DNA of 13,620 nucleotides from Candidatus Omnitrophota bacterium. GTDB lineage: Bacteria > Omnitrophota > Gorgyraeia > Zapsychrales > Zapsychraceae. The stretch is taken from contig JAGQKQ010000027.1 in NCBI GenBank assembly GCA_020430005.1, forward strand, positions 1-13,620, read 5' to 3'. Below the pieces are notes generated by a model, which saw nothing but the letters and a program-made list of their open reading frames with translations, was not told where the DNA came from and did not search any database. Made by a program: the position numbers and the translations under genes. Shown piece by piece: positions 1-6,273 of the stretch (its first letter is position 1; the number at the start of each line of letters is the position of its first letter).

Positions 1-276
1 GTAACCGATAATCCCCTCCCCCATGTCCTTGATAACCTTCAATTCATCATCTTCTTTCAAACCATGCGAGGCCTGTAAATGAAGAGACTTCCCATTCTCC
101 GAAACGGTACAAATAGAACACCGCTCGGCCTGGAAAAGGTCCATAGTTTTCTCAAGGGAAACATTAAAAAGATTTGTGGAATTATTGACCTGATTCACCG
201 CGTCGCAAATATCACTAACCTTCTGAAAAAGAACAGATTGAGTTAAATGACGTAAACGCGAATTTGGGGTTGGCAT
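1..276 (-). CDS. GAF-domain protein, N-terminal 92 residues only (cut by window edge)
   Basis: Reading leftward from an ATG at 276 gives an uninterrupted frame of 92 codons to the window edge. It starts MPTPNSRLRHLTQSVLFQKV and continues with a helical stretch, then residues resembling the start of a GAF sensory domain: MDLFQAERCSICTV, then a charged turn (SENGKSLHL), then QASHGL, then MGEGIIGY at about residues 85-92. That order (helix, AERxS beta strand, turn, xAxxGL, GxGIxGxV) is typical of GAF domains in signalling proteins. The effector half lies outside the window, so it could be a histidine kinase, a sigma-54 activator, a cyclase/phosphodiesterase or a phosphatase. The start lies 10 nt after the stop of the TPR gene, so the two are probably co-transcribed; the ribosome binding site is weak. 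Family call is fairly sure; function is not known. Confidence 0.7.
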   Translation of the reverse strand, partial: MPTPNSRLRHLTQSVLFQKVSDICDAVNQVNNSTNLFNVSLEKTMDLFQAERCSICTVSENGKSLHLQASHGLKEDDELKVIKDMGEGIIGY

Positions 277-286
277 TATTAAGAAT

Positions 287-1180
287 TTATTTTGTCTTTA
301 CTTTAACATTCTTATTTTTCAACTCTATAAATCCGTCAATCAGGCTCTGAAAGTGAGGGTTCAGTTCATGTCCGGGGTTTCTTTTGATAAACTCCTCATA
401 AATTTCAATGGGAATGTCAAAACTGTTCAACTTAACAATGGCGACCCTGTTTACAGACCGGACAACTGCCGATGAGCTTTGTATGGTCATTAACTCTGGC
501 GGAGATTCTAAAAGAATTTCCTTAAAAATATTTATAGCTTCATCCCACTTTTGCTGGGCGTTATAACATGTTCCAATCAATTTTTGTGCATTGATTCCCA
601 ATAACGTTCCTTTGTGTTCATCAGCAATTTTCTGGTAATGAAGAACGGCATTATCATAAGCGCTGCTGGCTTTTGCCAAAAGCCCTTTATCCGCATAATA
701 TTTGGCAATATACAACGGTGTACTTAATCCCAAGCTAGTTAAAGGAAATTCGTTCAGCATCCGCTGATATGTCGCCAAAACAGCCTCTGAATTTTCCTCT
801 AAAGCGTAAGTTCGTCCAATATCAGCCAGAGCCTGCGAACCCATCATTTGATTTTCCTTATTTTCGCTGATGACAAGTTCTAACTGTTCCCGCGCCGTTT
901 TATACTCTTTCGCATACATATAGGCCCGCGCTGAGGTAATACGAAGAACCGGCTTTAACCGTGACTGATCATATTTGGAAACCAAGGCATTACAACGCTC
1001 GGCCACTTCAATAAATGCCCGGTCCGGAACCGACAAAGGATCTTTTGCGTACTCGCCAAGCTCCTGATTAATTTTCCAAAGTTTCTTTTCCAGAACATAG
1101 TCACTTTTTCTTCCCAAGAAAGAAAAGACTACATAGATGCTGACAAAAATGATCACAAATGTTAACAATACTTTTCTCAT
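287..1180 (-). CDS. Membrane-anchored TPR (tetratricopeptide-like) protein
   Basis: A 297-residue protein. It opens with one hydrophobic segment (residues about 4-22, MRKVLLTF...FSFLG) and no clear signal peptidase site, so it is probably an inner-membrane anchor with the rest in the periplasm. The body is alpha-helical with TPR-like helical hairpins: YMYAKEYKTAREQLELVI, then ALADIGRTYALEENSEAVLATYQRMLNEFP, then IAKYYADKGLLAKASSAYDNAVLHYQKIA, then LIGTCYNAQQKWDEAINIFKEIL. The G-Y-A-F-P spacing fits TPR/YbgF-type repeats. Its ATG overlaps the stop of the preceding membrane-protein gene (ATGA at 1177-1180), indicating translational coupling, and an AGAAGG ribosome site lies just upstream. TPR proteins often scaffold EPS assembly or export, but that role here is inference from position only. 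Confidence 0.75.
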   Translation of the reverse strand: MRKVLLTFVIIFVSIYVVFSFLGRKSDYVLEKKLWKINQELGEYAKDPLSVPDRAFIEVAERCNALVSKYDQSRLKPVLRITSARAYMYAKEYKTAREQLELVISENKENQMMGSQALADIGRTYALEENSEAVLATYQRMLNEFPLTSLGLSTPLYIAKYYADKGLLAKASSAYDNAVLHYQKIADEHKGTLLGINAQKLIGTCYNAQQKWDEAINIFKEILLESPPELMTIQSSSAVVRSVNRVAIVKLNSFDIPIEIYEEFIKRNPGHELNPHFQSLIDGFIELKNKNVKVKTK

Positions 1181-2046
1181 AGCGCACCTTCTTTATCCAA
1201 CAGATAGTACGTCGCTACCGCCGTATAGACAATCGCGTAAATAAACTGCGTAACACAAATTTGGGCAATCAACACCCAGATAATTGTTCCCGGATCAAGA
1301 ATACCGTGAGAATAGATATTCCTGAACCAGATCACAAAGAGATAGATTAACGTGGTCGTAAATACTGTAAAAAATGTAATCCAGAAATATTTGAAAACCA
1401 TTTTAAAATTTAAACGAATCGCTTTCAGAATACTTATTTTTTCCAGAACCACGACTGGAAGAACATAAACAAAAAGCGTCGTAAAAAGAACATTGGCCAA
1501 AAGATTGTAATACTGGTACCCGTAAATAATAGTCGAAAAAAAAAAAAAAAATGGTCCGGCTGTAGAACGGATCAGTTCCGCGCGGGCATACGCCAACTTG
1601 GCAACAAAAAACCATCCTTTAATAAGGAAAAATGTTAACGCCGCCGCAGCCACAATGTAAAGATAGTAACTCAAAACTTCCCTGAAAATCTGCTTAATAT
1701 TTAACACTTCTTCATTATTGATTTTGTGAACAATATAAACCCCTACCCCGATCAGATAACTGTCGATCAATAAATAAAAAGGAGCCTCTACTTTAACAAA
1801 GAAATGCTGCAGCAAAAGAAAATTGTGCGGAAAATGCATGGAGTCGGGCCCCCACAACTTACTGATAATGAACCCGAACATATTGCTCCACGGCGCTCTT
1901 GGAAAGAAATAAATAATTTCAAGAAAGAGAAACTTGATAAAGGCCGCGATCACAAACGGAAAAAAAATCTCCTTATGCGCGAACAATGAGGATATAGCCG
2001 TCTTATAGAGTGTAAAAAAACTTCTTTTTGGCTTTTTTTCAGTCAT
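1177..2046 (-). CDS. Polytopic inner-membrane protein of unknown function, with a T16 tract in the coding strand
   Basis: A 289-residue, very hydrophobic protein with about six predicted membrane segments (about residues 28-48, 90-108, 125-148, 170-200, 220-245 and 255-282). It has a basic, cytoplasmic-looking N-terminus (MTEKKPKRSFF). The layout, including VLEKISILKAIRLNFKMV between two membrane segments, recalls the DUF975/YciC-like or glycerophosphodiester-phosphodiesterase membrane-domain families, but I cannot assign it. No catalytic motif is visible. It is the first gene after the PEP-CTERM terminator and has its own candidate promoter at 2087-2115, with no strong ribosome site. A run of 16 T in the coding strand encodes five phenylalanines (GPFFFFFS) inside a membrane helix; a one-base slip would truncate the protein. 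It overlaps the TPR gene by 4 nt, so the two products probably work together. Confidence 0.7.
   Translation of the reverse strand: MTEKKPKRSFFTLYKTAISSLFAHKEIFFPFVIAAFIKFLFLEIIYFFPRAPWSNMFGFIISKLWGPDSMHFPHNFLLLQHFFVKVEAPFYLLIDSYLIGVGVYIVHKINNEEVLNIKQIFREVLSYYLYIVAAAALTFFLIKGWFFVAKLAYARAELIRSTAGPFFFFFSTIIYGYQYYNLLANVLFTTLFVYVLPVVVLEKISILKAIRLNFKMVFKYFWITFFTVFTTTLIYLFVIWFRNIYSHGILDPGTIIWVLIAQICVTQFIYAIVYTAVATYYLLDKEGAL
1536..1551 (-). repeat. Homopolymer T16 (A16 on the plus strand) inside a coding region
   Basis: Sixteen consecutive A on the plus strand read as five Phe codons plus the first base of a Ser codon in the membrane-protein gene. The frame is open as given. Tracts this long are prone to slipped-strand mispairing and to sequencing miscalls. 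Confidence 0.95.
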
Positions 2047-2086
2047 AATTTTTTGATAAGTTATTGTATCAGAATATATTACACTA

Positions 2087-2115
2087 AATTTATCATATCT
2101 TCACAGGAGTGTCAA
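2087..2115 (-). promoter_or_regulatory. Candidate sigma-70 promoter for the membrane protein/TPR/GAF unit
   Basis: On the minus strand a perfect TTGACA (plus positions 2110-2115) is followed, after 17 nt, by TAAATT (2087-2092; 4 of 6 matches to TATAAT). It lies between the terminator at 2148-2182 and the ATG at 2046, predicting a leader of about 30-35 nt. Location and spacing both support it; it is not experimentally shown. Confidence 0.5.
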
Positions 2116-2147
2116 ACACTAAACAGGAATTCCCCCCTGCCCTGTTC

Positions 2148-2182
2148 AAAAAAAATGGGGTAAGTTATTAACTCACCCCATT
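2148..2182 (-). terminator. Rho-independent terminator after the PEP-CTERM block
   Basis: Arms AATGGGGTGAGTTA and TAACTTACCCCATT (minus strand) form a 14-bp stem with one G-U wobble and a minimal loop, and are followed directly by a run of eight T on the minus strand. It sits 41 nt after the stop of the small PEP-CTERM lipoprotein gene. It separates that transcript from the membrane-protein unit, which has its own promoter-like sequence downstream. Confidence 0.9.
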
Positions 2183-2223
2183 GATTTATCGTGACAGCCT
2201 GATATTTTTCAATAAATTCCTTA

Positions 2224-2535
2224 TTAGGATCGTTTCCGGAATTTGCTTTTATTTTTAAAGTAAGTCATTGCTGCCACACCGCCGCCGATCAGTAAAACAC
2301 TGGCCGGTTCAGGATTATGAACAGCTGCCAAGCTTGCTTCTTCTATAGCCGTTGCCGCCAATAATGGGACACCGCTGTTATTTCCGGCGTCTAAAGCCGC
2401 CAGCGCGTTAACATCGGCTCCGGAAAATAAATTTCCCAGAGAACCACCGCCGCCACCGCCGCCGCATCCTGTCAAAATGACAGAAGTTGCCGCAAGCAAC
2501 ATACCGGATATTTTATTAGAAATTTTAGCAAACAT
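2224..2535 (-). CDS. Small PEP-CTERM protein with an N-terminal lipoprotein signal and polyglycine linker
   Basis: A 103-residue protein. Residues 1-24 form a lipoprotein signal peptide ending in a lipobox (LTGC, Cys24), followed by seven glycines and Ser (residues 25-32). A short Ala/Asn-rich middle contains no recognised domain. The C-terminus is a complete PEP-CTERM sorting tail: NPEPAS (PEP at 75-77), a hydrophobic helix LLIGGGVAAMTYF (about 81-93), then a basic end (KNKSKFRKRS). In PEP-CTERM systems exosortase is thought to cleave near the PEP motif. Here the substrate would also be lipidated at Cys24, leaving a mature chain of only about 50 residues tethered at its N-terminus. The gene starts 49 nt after the DUF4114-like PEP-CTERM gene, with no terminator between, and is followed by a strong terminator. 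The tail call is secure; the role is unknown. Confidence 0.85.
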   Translation of the reverse strand: MFAKISNKISGMLLAATSVILTGCGGGGGGGSLGNLFSGADVNALAALDAGNNSGVPLLAATAIEEASLAAVHNPEPASVLLIGGGVAAMTYFKNKSKFRKRS

Positions 2536-2584
2536 TGTTTATACCTACCCTAAATATAGAAAATCGAAAAATATATCTGTTAAT

Positions 2585-3442
2585 TTACGCTTTTTGTTTT
2601 CTTCGGAAACCAACCATTGCCGCAAGACCGCTTCCTAAAAGAGCGATACTAGCCGGTTCAGGAACCGGAGCAACACGCGTTACCAAGAAAATAGAATCGT
2701 TATAATCATTATCGAAACTTGGATGAAAAACGCTTCTGTCTTCAAACGCCAATACAAATGTTTCTTTTGAAAGCGTAATTTTTTCATCAACACCATCTGT
2801 CCAAGTATCATCCCCGTTAAGGTCGATGTAGATAACGGCGTTTTCAAGTTCAGGTAAATGGAACGCTAACATGTGATCAAAACCGTCCGCGTTAAATGCC
2901 GCGTCAGAGAACCATGTTTCGTCTGTTCCATCAACGGAATGTAAAGCGAAACCGAAGTTTCCTGAAGATAACGGATTAACCGCTCCAGGATATGGATCGG
3001 CTTCTGTTCCTGATCCTAGAAATGTAAATCCTGAATGTGACGGCGGGAAAAATGTGATTGATCCCGGATCACCAAAAGGATAAACACCTAATGTATTATT
3101 GTTTCCGGCTGTTAAAGAAACAAACGCGAAGTTTGATGATTTGCCAGGACCACTTAAATCTGTCCAGTAACTGTTTGATGTTGTTACTTGTTTCGGATCC
3201 AAAGACGCGTTTGATGTGTATCCCGGATCAGCCAGACCGGCGTTTGTAAAAATACCGTTAACTGTTTCATAAATTTCTGGATGTCCACCGGCTTGACACG
3301 GCGTGTTAACCGCAGGATCACCTGCTTCTGTTTCACAACTGTCTGTTGCCACATCACCGGCATAAGGACCAGGATCAGCAAAAACAACCGAAGTTGAACA
3401 CGCGAAAAACATAATTAATGCTAGTACTGCTAATTTTTTCAT
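2585..3442 (-). CDS. Secreted PEP-CTERM protein with a DUF4114-like region
   Basis: A 285-residue exported protein. The signal peptide is residues 1-22, with predicted cleavage VFA|DP. The N-terminal third is Pro/Gly/Thr-rich with two cysteines (36 and 49) that could form a disulfide. Residues about 185-255 match the DUF4114 pattern: DHMLAFHLPE, a beta strand with an acidic loop (IYIDLNGDDTW), FVLAFEDR, then the acidic DNDYNDSIFLV at 244-254, which looks like a calcium-binding turn. The tail is a classic PEP-CTERM sequence: VPEPAS (PEP at 261-263), hydrophobic IALLGSGLAAMVGF, then RRKQKA. It is a likely substrate of the exosortase encoded at 5354-6202 and probably ends up in the EPS matrix or on the cell surface. 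The start has a good GGGAGAA ribosome site. It lies downstream of the PEP-CTERM sugar-transferase gene, after a 137-nt spacer carrying three copies of a heptamer. Confidence 0.88.
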   Translation of the reverse strand: MKKLAVLALIMFFACSTSVVFADPGPYAGDVATDSCETEAGDPAVNTPCQAGGHPEIYETVNGIFTNAGLADPGYTSNASLDPKQVTTSNSYWTDLSGPGKSSNFAFVSLTAGNNNTLGVYPFGDPGSITFFPPSHSGFTFLGSGTEADPYPGAVNPLSSGNFGFALHSVDGTDETWFSDAAFNADGFDHMLAFHLPELENAVIYIDLNGDDTWTDGVDEKITLSKETFVLAFEDRSVFHPSFDNDYNDSIFLVTRVAPVPEPASIALLGSGLAAMVGFRRKQKA

Positions 3443-3523
3443 ATTCTTATTCTCCCAATAATTGATAAAACTTATTTATTTTGTCTCCCGATTTTTCTCG
3501 GAAAATTTCGTTTCTATATAAAC

Positions 3524-3583
3524 ACCTTACGATGATTTCATTAGGGAATCGCAACCTTACGACCCAACGCAGCAGAACCTTAC
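3524..3583 (-). repeat. Three direct copies of GTAAGGT upstream of the DUF4114-like PEP-CTERM gene
   Basis: On the minus strand GTAAGGT occurs at plus positions 3577-3583, 3554-3560 and 3524-3530; the last two are preceded by TC. The outermost copy overlaps the stop codon of the sugar-transferase gene. They fill most of the spacer before the secreted PEP-CTERM gene and could be binding sites for a regulator. No strong promoter was found with them. Confidence 0.4.
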
Positions 3584-4440
3584 TTGGCCCCTTCTCCTGT
3601 TAAAACAACACGAAACGTTCTCAATACAATATTAAAATCTGCCCACAAACACATTTTTTTAATATATAGAAGATCGTACTTTACTTTCTTTCTGACATCC
3701 GCGATATTTTCGTCATAACGATGCCAAACCTGGGCTAATCCTGTAATACCCGGTTTAACCGCCAGACGCTTAGAATAGTCCGGAATAACTTGTGTAAATT
3801 CGTCAACAAACTGCGGACGTTCCGGTCTCGGTCCGATCAAGCTCATTTCTCCGCGTAGAACATTTACCAATTGTGGAAGCTCATCAATACGGCTTTTTCT
3901 TAAAAACTTTCCAATTGGCGTAATCCGGCTGTCATTCTTTGTCGCCCAAACAGCCCCTGTATTTTTCTCTGCGTCAGCACGCATTGTACGAAACTTATAA
4001 ATATCAAAAAGCTCTCCATCTTTTCCAACCCTGACCTGGTTGTAAATAATCGGCCCTTTGGATGTTAATTTTACCGCTAAGGCGGCCAGTAACATCACAG
4101 GTGCCAAAAGAATTAAACCTACCAGAGCGGAACAAATATCAAAGATTCGTTTGGCGACACGGTAAACACTTTGAACAAATCCGGCTAACATCCCCAAAAA
4201 GCCTCCCCCAAAGAGTGCCATTGTTGCCGGTTCCGGAGCTCTTGCCTTTGGTTGATTTCTATACAAAAGCTCTTCCTGCGGTGACGCTTGTCCCGAAAGC
4301 TGACTGATTTCGCTCTCTAAGCCTCTATCTTCAACGGTTGTCAAACCGGCTGAAGCTGAAAATCCGAATCCGACCAAAACACCGATCGCGAAAATCGCTA
4401 ATACCCATTTTTGAATTGTCTTGTGTTGCTTACGTCTCAT
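3580..4440 (-). CDS. PEP-CTERM/sugar-transferase fusion: polyprenyl-phosphate sugar-1-phosphate transferase with an N-terminal PEP-CTERM module
   Basis: A 286-residue protein when started at the ATG at 4440. That start is chosen because an AGAAGGAAG ribosome site lies 6 nt upstream and the predicted sigma-54 transcript begins near 4494; an ATG at 4491 would add 17 charged residues but leave almost no leader. Residues 12-31 are a signal-like helix (possible cleavage SASA|GL), and 32-68 a short polar segment. PEP is at 69-71, followed by a hydrophobic helix to about 89 and basic residues YRVAKR at 93-98: a full PEP-CTERM tail. The rest is a small bacterial sugar transferase: membrane hairpin 101-125, YKFRTM at 148-153, RKSRIDELPQL at 181-191, GPRPERP at 203-209 and KPGITGLAQV at 229-238. 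This family moves a sugar phosphate from a nucleotide sugar to undecaprenyl phosphate, the first step of EPS repeat-unit assembly. All the family motifs I looked for are present. Family call high confidence; the role of the fusion is unknown. Confidence 0.9.
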   Translation of the reverse strand: MRRKQHKTIQKWVLAIFAIGVLVGFGFSASAGLTTVEDRGLESEISQLSGQASPQEELLYRNQPKARAPEPATMALFGGGFLGMLAGFVQSVYRVAKRIFDICSALVGLILLAPVMLLAALAVKLTSKGPIIYNQVRVGKDGELFDIYKFRTMRADAEKNTGAVWATKNDSRITPIGKFLRKSRIDELPQLVNVLRGEMSLIGPRPERPQFVDEFTQVIPDYSKRLAVKPGITGLAQVWHRYDENIADVRKKVKYDLLYIKKMCLWADFNIVLRTFRVVLTGEGAK

Positions 4441-4446
4441 TTCATG

Positions 4447-4455
4447 CTTCCTTCT
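4447..4455 (-). promoter_or_regulatory. Ribosome binding site deciding the sugar-transferase start
   Basis: AGAAGGAAG on the minus strand, 6 nt before the ATG at 4440. The longer ATG at 4491 has only a weak AGG three nt away and lies about 3 nt from the predicted transcription start, so 4440 is the more likely start. Confidence 0.6.
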
Positions 4456-4504
4456 ATCAATTTCCTTGCGAAAACGCTTTCCGGCATCCATTTACCTATA
4501 TGAA

Positions 4505-4520
4505 AGCAATTACTGTGCCA
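4505..4520 (-). promoter_or_regulatory. Sigma-54 (RpoN) promoter before the PEP-CTERM/sugar-transferase gene
   Basis: Minus strand TGGCAC (plus 4515-4520), 5 nt, then TTGCT (4505-4509). The invariant GG and GC are exactly 10 nt apart, and the match to the TGGCACG-N4-TTGCW consensus is close. Initiation is predicted near 4494. Sigma-54 control of PEP-CTERM genes, through the PrsK/PrsR two-component system, is known in other PEP-CTERM bacteria, which supports the reading. Confidence 0.8.
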
Positions 4521-4619
4521 ACCTTTAAATTTTCAGCACATTTTTTAATATTTTAACCTTATTATTTTCAATAACTTACAACACAGAAAATGACGGTTTC
4601 CAAATTTGACGACTATACC

Positions 4620-4643
4620 AGACACTTTTAGGGAAAAATGTCT
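4620..4643. promoter_or_regulatory. Candidate upstream activator site: near-perfect inverted repeat
   Basis: Arms AGACACTTTT and AAAAATGTCT (10 bp, one mismatch, 4-nt centre) are centred about 137 nt upstream of the predicted sigma-54 start, in the usual range for enhancer-binding proteins. A second small palindrome, GTGGA-N5-TCCAC, lies at 4660-4674. No T-run follows the repeat, so it is not an obvious terminator. The rest of the 4492-4730 spacer is AT-rich and shows no gene. Confidence 0.4.
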
Positions 4644-4730
4644 AAATATGTCAACATTCGTGGAGTTATTCCACAACATGATGGAACAACCGGCGTTCTG
4701 CTGTTTTTTCGGGAAAGTACGTGTGGCCTG

Positions 4731-5357
4731 TTAGGGTAAATACTTAAATAACTTGGGCACCATACTTTGCGAGAATTCTTTTAGGGCTTTTTCGGCTTGT
4801 CCTTTATTTCCATCCTTAATAGTGGCGGAAATACGGATTAGAGCACTACTGGCAGGTTCTCCGATCAAACTTTTCCAAACAATTAAGGCCTGTTGTTTCC
4901 AGTAGTTGTTTGTGAAGGTGTCCCCGACCTTAAACCAATAATACGCAACCTGTTGATATCTCGCGTGTTCCAGCAACAATTCGTGAACAGGAACTTCCTG
5001 TCCCTCCACCGCAATCATATCCTCTGTATTTTCTAGAACAGACATCCCGTTTCCGGTATAACAAATTTCCGGGGGATGGGAAACTTTACGGTTACTCTCT
5101 GAATAGACCGTAAAAAAGAACACGGTCTGTCCGGCCTCATTACTGTACTCCCGGACAAAGGCGTTCCTTGTCTCCAAAATCTCATACTCTTTGTCTGTGA
5201 TTGTCAACTCTTTGGAAGACCAGCCGTCGAATTCTTTGGGAAATGTGTGAATATTAACGGTATCTTCTTTAATGTAGACATTCAGATAAAGCTTCCATGA
5301 ATAGTAGCATGAAACGATAAATAATACAAGGATAAAAATATACTTAACTTTTTTCAT
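4731..5357 (-). CDS. epsI: EpsI-family exosortase-associated protein
   Basis: A 208-residue protein with one N-terminal membrane segment (residues about 5-22) and a periplasmic domain of the EpsI/DUF3485 family. Visible landmarks are the FPKEFDGWSSKEL strand near residue 39, the hallmark SHPPEICYTGNGM at 93-105 (with a conserved Cys at 99), and YYWFKVGDTFTNNYWKQQ at 139-156. EpsI proteins are encoded next to, or fused to, exosortases in EPS loci; their exact role is not settled. Its ATG overlaps the exosortase stop (ATGA at 5354-5357), so the two are translationally coupled. Length is normal for a stand-alone EpsI. No convincing intrinsic terminator follows, so some read-through into the sugar-transferase gene is possible. 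Confidence 0.92.
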   Translation of the reverse strand: MKKVKYIFILVLFIVSCYYSWKLYLNVYIKEDTVNIHTFPKEFDGWSSKELTITDKEYEILETRNAFVREYSNEAGQTVFFFTVYSESNRKVSHPPEICYTGNGMSVLENTEDMIAVEGQEVPVHELLLEHARYQQVAYYWFKVGDTFTNNYWKQQALIVWKSLIGEPASSALIRISATIKDGNKGQAEKALKEFSQSMVPKLFKYLP

Positions 5358-6202
5358 TCCAGCACCTTTGAGGAAAAAAATAAAAGGACAAAAGCCACCA
5401 CAAATACCGTAAATCCAAGCACATCATGAATAGTTCCGGTAGCATATTCGGTGCCCCAGATTTCACTGATTAACGCCAGCAAAATAATCCGCGCCACATT
5501 GGAAATAATGGCAATCGGTAACGTACACAAAAATAAAAAAATCCTTTTAAGCATGGACCCTTTAAGCCAATAGGCAAAAATACTTCCCAATGCCGTTAAA
5601 GAAATTAGATATTTCAAACCGCTGCAAACATCATCCACCACAACACTGGACGTATTCATATAAATCGTACTTCCACTGCGAATCGCACGGACACCCAAAT
5701 CGTTTAACATATAAGTCGCAATCTGCGCGGCAAATAATTTCATTTTAAAACTGATATTAGTGATAAGTACCATCGGCAGCGGAATCATAAAAACTAAAAA
5801 CGCAACAGGAAACGCAATTTTGGACAATGTTTCTTTTCCCCAGAAAAATAAAATCAATCCGGGAATAACAAACATCATAGAAAATCCCGACGTGAAATAG
5901 ATCCTCAATACCGCGCTGATCAGATGAATCAACAGACCGATGACAATCAATACAATTCCCCAACCGGACTCTTTGCGCTCAATCTTAACCAGCTCGTCTC
6001 TCTGTAAATAGATAAGGACAATCGTAACAATCGGAATTAACCAGCCATGAGAATAGTATGAACTCGCGGCATTCCAACGATCCCACATCCAACCGAACGT
6101 CGGCCCATAAACAAATAAAAACAAAACACCAGCAATGATTTCTTTAAAATATGTATAAAGAAACGCTTTTGGATCAATTGTGTTTTTTTGTTCTGCTGTC
6201 AT
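5354..6202 (-). CDS. epsH: Exosortase (EpsH/Xrt family), PEP-CTERM processing membrane protease
   Basis: A 282-residue protein with about eight membrane segments, of normal exosortase length. The three residues considered catalytic in exosortases are present in order: Cys193 in VDDVCSGLKYL, Arg238 in IISNVARII, and His259 in TGTIHDVLGF. SSYYSHGWLIP near residue 50 and MIPLPM at 139-144 are also typical. The enzyme recognises PEP-CTERM tails and is thought to cleave them and transfer the exported protein, analogous to sortase. Three candidate substrates are encoded just downstream (2224-2535, 2585-3442, 3580-4440). The start has an AAGGA ribosome site 7 nt away and a candidate promoter at 6235-6263. 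It overlaps the EpsI gene by 4 nt. The exact Xrt subtype cannot be told from the sequence. Confidence 0.95.
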   Translation of the reverse strand: MTAEQKNTIDPKAFLYTYFKEIIAGVLFLFVYGPTFGWMWDRWNAASSYYSHGWLIPIVTIVLIYLQRDELVKIERKESGWGIVLIVIGLLIHLISAVLRIYFTSGFSMMFVIPGLILFFWGKETLSKIAFPVAFLVFMIPLPMVLITNISFKMKLFAAQIATYMLNDLGVRAIRSGSTIYMNTSSVVVDDVCSGLKYLISLTALGSIFAYWLKGSMLKRIFLFLCTLPIAIISNVARIILLALISEIWGTEYATGTIHDVLGFTVFVVAFVLLFFSSKVLE

Positions 6203-6234
6203 TATTTTTCCTTATTCCCTGAGATTTAAGAGCT

Positions 6235-6263
6235 AAGATAACATATATATTGTCTAAATGCAA
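6235..6263 (-). promoter_or_regulatory. Weak candidate sigma-70 promoter for exosortase-epsI
   Basis: Minus strand TTGCAT (plus 6258-6263), 17 nt, then TATCTT (6235-6240) preceded by TGT, an extended -10 pattern. It would give a leader of about 25-30 nt. The -35 match is poor (3 of 6). Confidence 0.3.
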
Positions 6264-6273
6264 AGCAACAATA

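Noticed and set aside
3545..3575. A second sigma-54-like promoter (GG-N10-GC with TTGC) upstream of the DUF4114-like PEP-CTERM gene
   Set aside because: Only GG and TTGC match; the TGGCAC part is poor, the base after TTGC is G, and it is about 100 nt from the start codon. It also overlaps one of the GTAAGGT repeats, which may explain it.
4491..4491. ATG at 4491 as the start of the sugar-transferase gene (303 residues)
   Set aside because: It lies about 3 nt from the predicted sigma-54 transcription start and lacks a good ribosome site, whereas the ATG at 4440 has AGAAGGAAG 6 nt upstream. It remains possible if another promoter, or read-through from epsI, is used.
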